From Lithospermum erythrorhizon (lineage: Eukaryota; Streptophyta; Magnoliopsida; Boraginales; Boraginaceae): a DNA stretch of 64,000 bases. The position numbers and the translations under genes were made by a program. The stretch's first letter is position 1. Each line of letters begins with the position of its first letter. The notes below the pieces were generated by a model. That model saw only the letters and a list, made by a program, of their open reading frames with translations. It was not told the origin of the DNA and made no database searches. Below, in pieces: positions 38,050-49,913 of this stretch. The stretch lies in contig JADFUC010001387.1 of assembly GCA_019722365.1 (NCBI GenBank), positions 1-64,000 of the forward strand. The letters are read 5' to 3'.

Positions 38050-41000
38050 TGGTTTAGTAAAGTCGTGAATTGGCCTCTGTTTCTACTTTACGTACTTTTG
38101 TGTCACTTTATCAGCGTATCTCTCTGTCAGGTGATACTTTACAGTACGTGCTTGGATTTGTGATGTCTTTCAGGGATGATCACTGGCGAGCTATTGCCCA
38201 GTATTGTCCTAAAAGCTTAACTCATTTAATTGCTCGATACTGGGTGCAGCGCCCAAGTTAGATCACCGAACTTCTTTATCAACATCTTCTTTATGAGGCA
38301 GACGGCTACTTGATGTCTTCGGATACGTAGTGGGAGCCGACAGCGGTGCTGTTTGGAACTCATGAATGCGCTCCACCGTTGAGACAAAATACATACCAGG
38401 CTAGGAGCGATAGTAAATACATGTCGAGTTTGAAAATTAGGCGTCGGTGTACCACATCGGCTACAACTCTTAAATCTCATGTATACGAAAAGCATCTTTA
38501 GTTCTCCTCGGATACTTCAAGATGCACTTGGCCTGCAATCGATGGCTTTCCTGGATTAACCCAGTATCTTGGTTACACTGTAGTGCATAAGACACATCGA
38601 GGTCTAGTCTTGTGACGTAAGCATCTGTGATGGATCTATAGCCAGGCATGGAGTATCGCCCATTCTATTCATCTGTGGCTAGTAATGGGAGGCTTGTCTT
38701 TCTGGCAGAGTTGAACTCCGTGTCTCGTAAGAGTTACCATGCTTGGCGTTACTCGTATTGAACTGCGGTACCTTATTCACGTAAGGTATCTGACAAAGTC
38801 AATCAAACCTCACAAACGATCGGTGGATCTTTATTCAAAGGTTTAGTAACTCTACGTTGTTTCAATGATAAGTATGTCGTCGACATCTGAGGACTATGAA
38901 TGATACATAACTCATTTGCATGCTTGTATCTATGAGATTAAGATTAACTGATGAAACCGGCTTCTTTGATTGATTCATCAAAGCGTAGATTCAGCCTTGG
39001 GATACTGCTTAAAGACCATAAATGGACTTTTGCAACTTCATACCTGGAGTCCCTTTAGGACATGTAAAAACTGGAGGGGTTGTACCGTACGCATCTTCTC
39101 TAAATTTCCGTTCGAGCGGTGCTTTAGATCCGTTTGCCATATTCGTAGTCATGAAATGCGTGATAGCTAAGATTATCGGATGGTTAGCGTAACCAGCGAG
39201 TAAGTTTCGTCATAGTCGCTCTGTGAACTGTTTTGAAACGCTTTATTCTAGTCGCTTTGAAAACATCAGCGTTCCGTCTTTTATGTTTCTTTTAAATGCC
39301 ATTTTACATTCAATAGGGGCGAGCCCGTTTGGTAAATCAACAAGGACCGAGCCTACGTTTTGGTACATAGAATCCGTCTCCGGATTGCATGGCAATTTGC
39401 CGTTTGTCGTCGTCCTTTAGCATTCATTTGCTTAACTTTGTAAGAAGTGGGCCGTCATTTCTCGATGATGAAAGCTTCGCGTACAGCTACGGTTAGGTGG
39501 CGATCCACTGTTGGATCTCTAAGGTTTGGTTAACCCGACTACGTGGATCGAAACTGGTCTTACATGAAAGTTCGATTAACGTAGTGTGTTAGATACTTTT
39601 CTGCGTTAGATGCGTCGATATTGGCTTCGTCGGCTTGAGAGCCGTGAATGGTACCGTGCACCAGTCATGCAGACGGATATTCCTTTCAAAGGAATACTCA
39701 CATTACATGATAATTTTATTCTCTGCTTCGGTGAAGTAGTAACAAGCTGTTTCCACTTGGATATCCTATGAAATAGCATTGTTTATCGGTTGGGCGCAAG
39801 TTTATCTTTTGTTAATCTCTTAACGTAAAGGCAGCGACTGATCTTTAGAAAAACAACAGGAATCTTCCCGAACCCACGAGTTCGTAAGGGGTTTGTCTGG
39901 CGACTTGGTTGAACGTCTACGTTTGAGTAAGTCTGGCGCTTAAGTACGTATCCCGAAGATAAGCGAGTAGATCGAGATAGGCTAAATCTGGAATCGAACC
40001 CGTGTCGAAGAGGTTCGATTTCTCCTTTCCACGGACAACGCCGTTATCTTTGTGGCGTTCTGTGGAGTGGGATGTGAAACAACACCCGCGCTCTAAGATA
40101 GGTATTAGACGTGGCTTCAGGTATTCTCTCCGCTCATCGGGCTGGAGAATGCTTTGTTAACTGTTGTCGGTTTGTACTTCATTTTGGAACTCCTTGAATT
40201 TCTGAAAAGGACTGGTGTTTGTGTCTCATCGGATACAAACACCGTATCTACTTATCAGTAAATCAGGTAAATGTGAATGTAGTTATTACCTCCTCTTGAA
40301 GATGTGTTCGTTGGCCTGTCTGTCAGGTGTGTATGATCACGATAAATCAACTTGCCACTTTCATTTAAGCGGTGAAAGGCATTTTGGTCAATTTACTTGA
40401 AGGCAAAATTGCCGCTGTCGTATGATTCATAATGAAACCTTGAGTATTCACAGTGGAGTTTCTTGATTCGGTTCTCGTTAATGTGACTAGTCTGCTGATG
40501 CATAGGTATGTTTGGTTTAAGTCGTTAGGCTTATTCCGTTTAAGTTTATGTTATATGACTCGTGTCATGTCTAAAGCGTATGAACCATTTCGAAAGGAGG
40601 CGGTACCAAATCTTGCCCGTTCTGGTGATCCTAAATTCATCGGGATCTATTGAAAATGGCAATCGTTATTAGCGAGGAAATAGAAATAATATTCACCGCA
40701 ATTGCGGTACGCAATGCTTGGAATAAGTTCAAAGCAAGGCCCGTGGGCAAATTTAATATGGATCCTGCTGCGAGAACATGACGCTTCAGCGCCTTGGGCG
40801 TTCCATGGCAGATCCGTTTCCCTCTTCAATTAACTTACACTTGACTTGAGTTCTGCGTAATACGACAAATATGAGAACGCAGCGATTGTCTGGCGCCGCA
40901 GTAGAATTAGAAGTTATCTGAACTTGATAACATATACATACATGTAAATTTGACGGTCGTGAGATATTCTTCTATCGTCTGTGAACTTCTCTGGTCATTT

Positions 41001-41700
41001 CCGGTGACCAGATTTCACGGATCATTAGCCAACATGTCGGCCTAACTCACTCCCTTTCAGCCCGACCTTGGGATTGCTGAACCACCTTTAGTGCTTGCGG
41101 CAAACTTAACTAACTGTGAATTTCTTCTTGTTTTGGACCAAAACGGAAGGAGTAGAAGTTTTAGTGCTTACAGGGTTCGATACCGATTAAATGATCATCT
41201 TATGCGGTTAAGTTTAGAGATAACCAGCTGTGCATATTGAAGTTCATGACAATGAGAGAATTTATGCGGAAGAGACTTCGAGGATGAGATCCACAGCCGG
41301 TTCTTTGGAACTTCTTGGTGCCGAGCGTTGAGTCGTCGACCCGAGCGGTATTTTAATGATATGAGGCTTGCGGCACATCAGTTCCCAGACACAGCATCCA
41401 CGAAACAGAGCGAGTGTCATATCTCTACGTTTACAGCTCACTTTTCGGAATAATTCCTCAAGTTGCCGGTATATGTCATATCACGCCACCTTTTCATATT
41501 GAATTTGGAGCGAAGGTTCCGTAATGCTAACAAACATGAGACATTGGACGTCCTGACATCGGACTTGTGCTTTTTGTAGGATCCTTTTTCTAGATGGGAG
41601 CTTATCGTTAGGTTCCGGGGGAACCTTATTGTTAAATATGATATTAGATCCCTCTCTTTGCTTGAGAATGATTCTCGAGTTTAAAGGATCTTCGTCCAAA
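38050..41700 (-). pseudogene. Copia gag-pol remnants (gag, integrase, RT, RNase H)
   Basis: Minus strand, high to low. A gag segment at 41,481-41,699 ends KAQVRCQDVQCLMFVSITEP then QIQYEKVA, as in copia capsid regions. A GAG-pre-integrase stretch with RL.H/INE-like remains is near 40,460-40,510. Integrase ends with an ERRNRT-like motif at 40,008-40,061. Reverse transcriptase has a VDDILII box at about 38,866-38,888 in which the first residue of YVDD reads D. RNase H shows AGQYWAIAR (family YCDNTGAIA) near 38,195-38,215 and ends KVRKVETEANS at about 38,060-38,090. No frame stays open for long. Plus-strand ORFs at 38,070, 38,970, 39,223, 40,215 and 40,453 are antisense shadows. Confidence 0.8.
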
Positions 41701-43099
41701 ATTCGAGTTATTCGAACTACGACTTTTCAAGTCTGAAGCGAAAGCGAGTTCTTAGAATTAGCGATAGTGGTAGCCATGTAATGAATTCTACAAGAATAAG
41801 TAAATAAAATAACGATTTCGATGGTATCATGCTAAAAACACTTACAAATAAATTGTAAAGTAAATACTAATACTTCAAATCTCACGAAATATATTAGTAT
41901 CGAGACTGTGCACTTAAATTGAAGCAGCCTTATTCTTACATTTTGAATCCGGTTATAATAGTAGGTTGTGACGATTATGTAAGCACATAACTCTTGTGTA
42001 CTTAGCATCTCTTAGGATGCTACCCAGCGTTGTATCTCCAGAAACCGGTTAAGCATACCAGTTAAACGAAAGTGTTACTTGGATTGATCGTCGAAAGCAT
42101 AGCGTTAGTGGAAATCGACAACATGATCCATTTGTCTTATCCGTGCAACGTTGTGACTTACTTGGCGGCCAGTCGCGATTGACATCTGATTGATATGCGG
42201 TTGATTCTTGTAACAAATTGAACGTCTTAAATTTTGGTGGTGAGATTATTATTACTTTTGTTTCGTTTTATAAATGCGTCTTAGCATAATCAGCGATACA
42301 TTACAGCATGAAAAAATAAAAGCAAGTAATCTTAGCGTTGAATATACGATATGGCACTAGAGCGCATTACAGTATTTATCAAATCTTAACATAAGTCTAG
42401 TTAACATTATCTTGTATACGGATCAAATGCAGTCGCTTAAGTATCGTAGTGAATGATCTTGATATCTTCGGCTTGTTCTGATATTTTATATACTAACCCA
42501 TCTTAGGCCGACTTGCGAGCTTGTGGGTAAAGCATTAAATAAATAAATACAATATGACTGTAAGGTCATTTACACGCATTCGGTTACATGAGCCAGAAAA
42601 ATAAATAAATGGTAAATATCACGTATCGCCATTAAATCGCGTTACAAAATATAAGCCTTTATTAAATCACGTAAATGAACTTAATAAATATTTTAAGTAA
42701 GCGTTGGAAAATGCGTGTTTGTAATTATCGAATTAATTAATCCGTATAATTCTGTATTAAAATTAATTAATATAAACTCAATTATAATCTGGCATGTCAA
42801 TTAATAATTATTACCAATAATTGTGCTTACGTATCATATTATAGAAAAATATTCATCACAGATATATTCTAAAAATACATTAAGTAATTAAAATTGTTAC
42901 TAATTGTTATATCTTTTTAAATTAATTTAAAAATATAATATAAAGGAAATTAATTAGTATTAAATCACGCAATTAGTACAATTAATTAGTTGATTAAAAT
43001 GACAAATAATCAATAAAACTTGAAATATAACTAGTCCCATAATTTTAGGAAAGCCCAAAAATAAGGAATAAATTCGAATTAGGGTTTTCAAAGTAGAAC

Positions 43100-43260
43100 C
43101 TGGCATTAAATAATGGGCTCGGACGACCGGCCTATGGAGGAATAGAGTGGTCGACGCGCGCCGCCCCTCCGCTGGGCCGTCGTCCTACCGTCGTTTGGTA
43201 CCAAAATCGCGATCCATTTGGACGGCGCCCGTGGGGTCATGGGAAGTCGGTCGGCGATTA
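43100..43260 (-). other. GC-rich leader island of the nested copia element
   Basis: A 160-base GC-rich block in otherwise AT-rich DNA, starting about 570 bases inward from the primer site. The host element has a comparable island at 33,040-33,180 at the same distance from its own primer site. Probably part of the untranslated leader (packaging or dimerisation structures are usual there); this role is inferred. Confidence 0.45.
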
Positions 43261-43839
43261 TAGTAATATCTGTATTAACTTTCGGTTTCGTATTTAATTT
43301 AATTAGTTTGTAAAATCGTTTGGAGGCTTTAAAATTTTCCAAAATTTAGCAAATTTGAACACGTTAAACTCATAATTTTCTTGAACAAATCATTTGGTAG
43401 ATTCATTTAAAACCCATTTCATATTTAATTATTAATTAAACTTGATCCGAGAGAAATCTCAAAAATTGTTTTGGCATTAGAAAAATCCAAAAGTATATGA
43501 ATTTAATACTGGAGATGCTTCTCACGTCTTTATCTGGGTTCAGGAAAAATTAAGTTTAATTTTACAAAATGTTACACGCTGGCTTAAATTTTAGCTTTTT
43601 GAAACAAAATCAATTAAATCGTCCTTTTAATTTATGAAACAAAATCCATGTTAACAAAATATGTCGTCATCATAAACTTGTAACACATGTGTAAATAATT
43701 AATCAAGAACATGGTGATTTATTCTGCGTCATATATTTATCGATTAAGTATATGACAGAAATTAATCGAATAAAGTGATAAAACACAAAAGCAAGCGTAA
43801 AATAAATAATGTAAACTGACTTTAATTTGGCTCGTACCT

Positions 43840-44817
43840 TGAAGAAAATTACTATGGATATAGGAGTATAAATACAAATCCATAGTCGGGGATCTTTAAA
43901 ATGCATCTTCGTTATTGTCTGAAAACATATAATTAAATATGAGCGAGAGGACTTACGGTCTGACGGAGTAAATTCCACCCAATCGCTTTCAAATTCGCGT
44001 GAAATTTGACTTTCCGCCATTTCGCATTTGTAATATGTCCGTATGATATCTACAGTTGAAATCGCCTTGGGAGGGGTTGAATCGAAGCTTAATACATCTT
44101 GTATGAGGATGAAGCAAAACGAAAAAACCCAAAATTCTTGGGAGGAGAATTTCGGCCAAAGGCGGCTACTAGGTTTTTGGTGAGAAAAAGTTTTCTGAAA
44201 AACTTATGAAAAACGCAAAAGTTTTCTTATATGAAATTTGGTTAAGCAATAGATAAACGGCCCCGTTAAGTATTAGCTTGACTCGTTAACTCATTAGTTC
44301 GTTGGGCACTATTGAGTTGCTAATAAGTTGAACTATTTAATTAAGCTAATTAAATAGTAATGAGTCAATATCAATAATCTTTCCAGAGTTATCGTAAATC
44401 TCTTAAAATTACTCGAACCAATTAAATAACTATTTAGTGATTATTTGTTAATCGATATTCTACGTAAAATGTAGAACCACTGGTTGATGAAATACATTTT
44501 CACCGATTATATAGTCCTAACTTTAATTTCATCATGAAATATAAGCTGTGTCATTTGTATGTGTGACGCCCACGAAGCTCGAATAATAGTAAGTTGTATA
44601 ATAATAATAATTGGCCAAATTACTATTATTATAACGTTAATAGTAAGATCTACATGATATTTCATAGCCACATAAATTATCATGAGAACCCCGCGCTATT
44701 ATCTGATTACTAAGTTGAACACTAAGATTGATAATCACATTTAACTTGTTGTTAAATGAATTAGCTACCCAATTGTCGCCTTGACGTAATAAATGGAACG
44801 ATTCTCGGTGATTTCCA
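43840..44817 (-). repeat. 5' LTR, family A
   Basis: It starts TGAAGAAAATTACTATGG, preceded by the primer site remnant, and ends GATTTCCA. It aligns along its length with 36,204-37,188. Confidence 0.85.
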
Positions 44818-45852
44818 GCTTGATTTAAATCTACCTTTAAGTTAAATTTATTCATACTCAGCTGTAAGAAACTCAAGTGTTATGTTTGACAAACAAACTT
44901 TGAAATGTTTGAGCGGACAAGTTAGTGTTATGTCGATGCGAGACATAATTGACATGGGGTATATAATCTGAGGCCCAATAATCGTGTGTACATAAGCGGA
45001 AGGTAAACTAGTATTTATTTGCATCTACCTTAAATTATAATTTATTGTATGTATAGTATCTTAAATTTATGGGGTATAAATAGTGGAATTAAATATATGA
45101 CTTTAATGTATTCCAAGTAGCCTTAGGAGACACGGTCCGTCATTAGGACGCAGTTATATCGGGGAATATTATGTGACGATTCTGATGCATTGATAACATC
45201 CCAATCTGAGAGACATGATGTTATGAATAAAATCATACTCACGATAGATGACTTAAGGTCATCTGAGTGAAATAAATTGGAATACCTGAGTCGATTATAT
45301 GGCTCACTCTGTTACCTTCGGATGGTGATTTATCAAAAGTAAAAATGTAATTCCACTAAATGAACATATAGTCATAAATGAATCATACATTTAGTTTTAG
45401 GCCAAGTTGAATGTATTCATTGGTTGACTATCGCATGTTTATTTCAAATTTTTCCTTATTATTACCAGCGTGTTGCGACATGTGTTTTAGTGAGTGATTG
45501 GAAAGAATGTTCCTAAGTAATGATCATTGATTATGCGTACTTAAGCATTGTTAGGCTTCGCATCTGAGCGAGAACAGAAGGAAAGCAATTATATTATAGT
45601 AAGCAAGTTGCAAACTTGAGATAGAGTATAATGGAGTTAAAATCTTAAATGTATTATTTTGATTAAAATCAAGGGTCAAGAGGAAAGATGAAACTTGAAT
45701 TCCTTAAAAAAAAAGGTTAGTGGGGGTATTTAATAATGTCTTGTACATTGAGTACTAAAGGAATTCTATTACAACCTTGAAGGTATAATAGTAATTGATT
45801 GTGTACATCTGTATGTCGATTGCGTATGCGTGACATATATATATTAGTCCTG

Positions 45853-45907
45853 AAATATAAGTTTAGATGATATTTTCTTGTTACAAAATATAAGTTTAGA
45901 TGATATT
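45853..45907 (+). repeat. Exact 22-bp direct repeat, 33-bp period
   Basis: AAATATAAGTTTAGATGATA followed by TT occurs at 45,853-45,874 and 45,886-45,907. It abuts the left side of the CGG-rich block. Confidence 0.9.
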
Positions 45908-45930
45908 AGTCGATTGCGGTTTTGGGTCTA

Positions 45931-46421
45931 GGAATCGGACGGACGGATCGGTCAAACCGGTCGATTTTCGGTCCATCCGGAACCGGTTAGGTTCGATCCA
46001 TCGGTCCGATAGTATCAATAAGTTGGAAGTAGTATCAGATATCGAAACTCGGATCCGATAGTATCAAATACAAAAAATAACAATTCGAAAATACAAAAAA
46101 TTAAACCCTATCTGAAAAAATCGAAAATACACACAAAATCAAACTCATTTACATGAATTAAACTCATTTACACACAAAAAAATAACAATTGAAAATACAA
46201 AAAAATAACAATTCGAAAAAATAACAATTGATTGTTTTGACTTCGGTTAGTAATAGGTTTTATTTATTTTTTTTAAATTACGGATCGGTTTGGTCACGGT
46301 CGGATCGGTTTGGACTCCGGATCAATCATGGATCGGACGGATCGGTCCATGTCGGATGGACTTCGGACGAGGTCGTCGGGCGGTTCCCCGGATGCCGATG
46401 CTTCGCTGACCTAGTCGCATG
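45931..46421. mobile_element. CGG-rich, palindrome-laden block; possible non-autonomous hAT-like insertion
   Basis: Two arms rich in CGGACGGATCGGT, CCGGTT and GGATCGG words (45,931-46,060 and 46,280-46,421) flank an AT-rich, A-tract centre with repeated AATAACAATT. Such (CGGTTCGGT)-type arms are seen in several plant non-autonomous DNA transposons. The arms share words but do not form one clean long inverted repeat, and no target duplication is clear. Confidence 0.35.
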
Positions 46422-48122
46422 AATCTTGAAATTAGATAAAATCTATGATAGAATGATTCTTTTTATTGTGAAGACAACTCTCTATTAGAAGTCGTTCAGT
46501 AAGAACTTTTCAGCGTGATTGAGAGTAGTTAGAATCTATTACATGGTAATATGATTTTCGCGTAATAAATGTCGGGATAAATGTGTTGCTCTGTCGCGAT
46601 CATGATATATAGCAGTCCCATGTAGAATGAGTTTTTACTAAAGGTATTCACTTGGATTAGGGAATAATAGCTGTAATAATTTTAAAGAGAATAGAATAAA
46701 GCTATGGATTCTGAGGTGGATAGATCGTTAATTAACACTTTGGGGCCCAGATTTGATAATAGTGTCATGGAAGAGTTGTCCCCGTGTGGAACCTTATTAG
46801 TCAGAGCGGAGTCGTTAATGGGGCGAGAGGCTAGTATGCCGGAGAGTAAACTAAGAAGCTTGAATTGATATTACAACATTACCCGGTCAACTTGTATTGT
46901 TGATATTATTTATTAAAGAATATCGTTAATAAGATAGATGTATTTTAACACACCTTTAGTTGTGTTGTAAACCTACCCGATTATAACCAGAGACATGGCT
47001 AACTGCCATAAAATCTTAGTCATCGCTGATTCCATGGTTGAGAGACCGAACAGATGCATGTAAAGACTACTTGTAAGTATGGGCGTAATGCAGTTGGGAG
47101 CGTGATTGTAATCATTACACTTCCCATGTTTCTGTGTCCTAAAGGACCTAAAGAGATTCATGCAAGTTTAAAAGATCCTCTCGTGTGGACTTGAGCAAAC
47201 ATCTCGGAGTTGATATATTCTTACATGATTAAATCGAGTTTGATTTCTAGAGATGAAGAAGAAATTGAGCGTCAGAGGATTCGATTAAGAGACTAGTTCA
47301 TTTATTTTCTAAAATAAGTTAGCGATTGATTAGACATTAATTCTTATTTTATAATCTAATTGTGCTACATTATGAATCGTAATTCATTCATATAAAATCG
47401 TTATTATTTCACAGTTGGTTGAAATAATAAATTCCAAAGAGCAAATTAATATGGTTTCTAGAGAGGACATGTAAGTGTGAGAAGAGAAACTCTTAGTCTA
47501 GAAACTTGAGATAGTCGTTTTTCTACACTGATCGGATGCTAATGGTTTTAGGCAGTAGCATTTGATGACCCGGCATAGTAATTGATTGATGATCGGTTTT
47601 ATTGGATCATGAGAGCTTGTAAGTCTACTCGATCTTATGAAATTTCATCGATTTGTATAAGCGAGAAGGCTGGATTGACCAAAATCATAGAAGACATGTA
47701 TATACGTGATACTTTGATATTTACTTAGAAGCTATTAAGTTAGCGATTCTTAGACACAACGTATAACTATCTATGTTATATCGACCACAATGCTGACTAT
47801 GTCGAATGTTTGCTGCATGAAATTTCATCTTGGCATGTATTGGAAATAGCAGCGGTGAGTGCCGCGATAGATGTTGATATATTATAAGGAATTTATCCAT
47901 CAACGATATAAGGTAGATCGGGCCTACCATTAGGTTTGGGGTGATTGGTTTATAGGGCAGCTATTGGTTTATGGGACACCATGAGTACACGAGTTTGTTC
48001 CACTCAATTAAAAAGAAAGAAAGTCATGCGTGTTTCATGACACGCTTAACATAGTTAACATGTGGTAGAGATCGCTGTGATAAAGGGAAACATAAAGTAA
48101 TCGTCAAAGAGCAAAAGTAAAG

Positions 48123-49009
48123 TGTTAAATCAAAAGATATTGATTTCTTTAATTATGCTCGTTACTGACGAATTGTTTGTAACCGATTCATTTACTAGTT
48201 TTAGTTAAATGAGATTTTCAACTAAGTGTTCAATAATAGTAATTGTAAAATACTAAATAGGAACTAAAGCGGTAATATCGGGGATTATGCGGTGCTAGAT
48301 GCATACTGTCGTTATAATAATGATTGATTATGTTATTATACAAGCGATATTATGTGAGCTAAAGGTCACGCACATAGAGTGGCGTTGAGTTTACCATGCA
48401 TGGGAATTAAATGCGTGGTTGCTAGAATTGAGAGTTGATTGAAATCAGAGATCTTCGTCGAGTTTATATTGATAATGTAAGATGTAAATTGGACGAGACC
48501 AAACTAATTAACTTGCTAATTTAATTGACGGTTTAACTAGAAAAGCTCATTAGTGACTTGTTAGTTACCTACTCATTAGCATTTAGTTAGTTAACGATTT
48601 TAACGAGTTAGTCTATTAGTTAACGATTCGGTGATCGGGTTAAAAGGAGTGAGGAAGGCTATAGAGGTTTCATAAAATGAAAACCTAATCTTTCATCATC
48701 CACCTCCTCCATATAGCCGCCTCCCACTTACTCCATGCTTGAACAAAAGTCAAGTTTTGGCTCGATTTTGTTCTCGATTGTTCTTGAGTTTCTATGAATC
48801 AATCGGCAATTCCGGCCATTTCACCGTGTGGAATGCAGTGGAGGCGTTTACATTTGTGGTGCTATTGCTAAGGATATCAAGAGGTTCATTGTCTTTGTAG
48901 TGCTTTCGTATATATATATATATATTTCTTAATTTGATTATATACATTTTGAATGATCTGTATGCTTTTTGTTTATGTTTATAAAACAAGTTTTGCATAA
49001 ATTCCGACA
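48123..49009 (+). repeat. 3' LTR of the 31.6-49.0 kb element (family C)
   Basis: It starts TGTTAAATCAAAAGATATTG and aligns with 31,572-32,468. It ends in CA at 49,009, after which PurL coding resumes. Confidence 0.8.
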
Positions 49010-49253
49010 ACTACGGCCTTATTAGAGTTGGGTTCTGGGCAGTACGTGAGTATAGGTATAGGTGAGGACCCATCTGACGGGTATTCACGTGAATTTGAAT
49101 GTCGATTCCCCAATGTGACAGTGGGAGTATGGTTTGTTCATGGTGAGGGAATCTCTTGCTCTAATGTCCATAACAATGCTTTTTGATGTGACAAGAGAAG
49201 GCCAAGTCCATGGTTGCAGATGTTTCAAAATGCTATAGATTGGTGCTATGAAG
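49010..49253 (+). pseudogene. FGAM synthase (PurL) pseudogene, plus copy, C-terminal piece
   Basis: The plus strand reads ALLELGSG (family MALLGWVPG), SREFECRFPNVTV and GVWFVHGEGIS (family GVWAAHGEGRA). It then skips to CFLM-like and RRPSPW...MFQNAIDWCYE, which match the PurL C-terminus seen at 12,913-13,290. A segment between VTV and GVW and another between GEG and CFLM are missing, consistent with internal deletions. The terminal stop of the other copy is replaced by GAA. It is the direct continuation of 30,490-31,571 across the inserted element. Confidence 0.85.
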
Positions 49254-49913
49254 GTATGGCATTTTTCCCAAGTCACTGTATATCTTTATAATTTTCATTT
49301 ATTAAGTCGGTCAGCATGACGTTGGAAGTCCCGTTCAGGTAAGCAAAAATCCTTGGTATTCTGATTTCACGTACCCATTGGAGTACATGTAGTAGATTAG
49401 ATCTTTCACTCTTCTTCCTATATGAAAAAATGAATTAAAGAGGTAACGTAGAGAACATATAATTTTTCTTTCTTTATAATAATTACATTAACATTAATAT
49501 GCCCATTGTTGTTGAACTATTTGCGATAACATTATTTCTTTTTCTTTTGTAGTATCTTCATATAATTGAGAATCACAGGAAATATTTAAGTAGTTTACCT
49601 TACAGGGAGGTCCTCGAATCTAGTGACCAGATCGCTCTACCGCCTCTTTTGCTCATGAGAATGTTATGTCATTAATCTCATTATGCTTTAGTCTCAGAAT
49701 GTAACCTGATACAAAAAAAAAGAGTCTTTGCATTTGCCTCACCGTGGCACGGTGCTTCTTTTGCTCGATATATTTTCTCCCTATACTTCTACTGCTGATG
49801 TAATCTCCTTGGACTATGTAGGTGAAGGATATTGTGATTCAACATATACAAATACTGATGAATAAAATAGATGTTCTTCAAAAACTACACCGGATTATGA
49901 AATCATATGCTAC
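49254..49913 (+). repeat. PurL 3' flank, inverted copy 2
   Basis: Collinear with 12,268-12,912 on the opposite strand. It carries CAGGTAAGC (about 49,337) and TTTTGTAG before TATCTTCATATAATT (about 49,552), consistent with a 3'-UTR intron of the ancestral gene. The ORF at 49,822-50,010 starts inside this repeat. The other copy lacks an equivalent open frame, so it is not called as a gene. Confidence 0.8.

Larger units (their letters stand above)
36204..44817 (-). mobile_element. Ty1/copia retrotransposon nested in the 31.6-49.0 kb element
   Basis: LTRs of family A at 36,204-37,188 and 43,840-44,817 flank a 6.65-kb interior. A decayed primer site (GGCTCGTACCT) abuts the 5' LTR at 43,829-43,839 and a purine tract on the minus strand (GGCAAAGGAAGG) abuts the 3' LTR near 37,186-37,198. 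On the minus strand the gene order is gag (about 41.4-41.7), GAG-pre-integrase (40.46-40.6), integrase (39.9-40.25), reverse transcriptase (38.6-39.5) and RNase H (38.05-38.5). This is a normal copia order. Frequent small indels break all frames. Confidence 0.85.
44818..48122 (+). other. Right interior of the 31.6-49.0 kb element
   Basis: No coding domain is recognised on either strand. It contains a 22-bp exact direct repeat (45,853-45,874 and 45,886-45,907) and the GC-rich CGGATCGGT-type block at 45,931-46,421. Confidence 0.4.
31572..49009 (+). mobile_element. LTR retrotransposon inserted in plus PurL copy, containing a nested copia element
   Basis: LTRs at 31,572-32,468 and 48,123-49,009 are in direct orientation and match across their length. 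A primer-binding site resembling TGGCATC..AAGCG follows the left LTR at 32,470-32,484, giving plus orientation. A purine-rich tract (about 48,104-48,122) precedes the right LTR. PurL reads up to ...QL at 31,571 and resumes with ALLELGSG (family: MALLGWVPG) at about 49,010. After removing the nested element (36,204-44,817), the body is about 8.8 kb. I recognise no gag or pol domain in its own interior, so it may be non-coding or too decayed to read. Confidence 0.8.
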
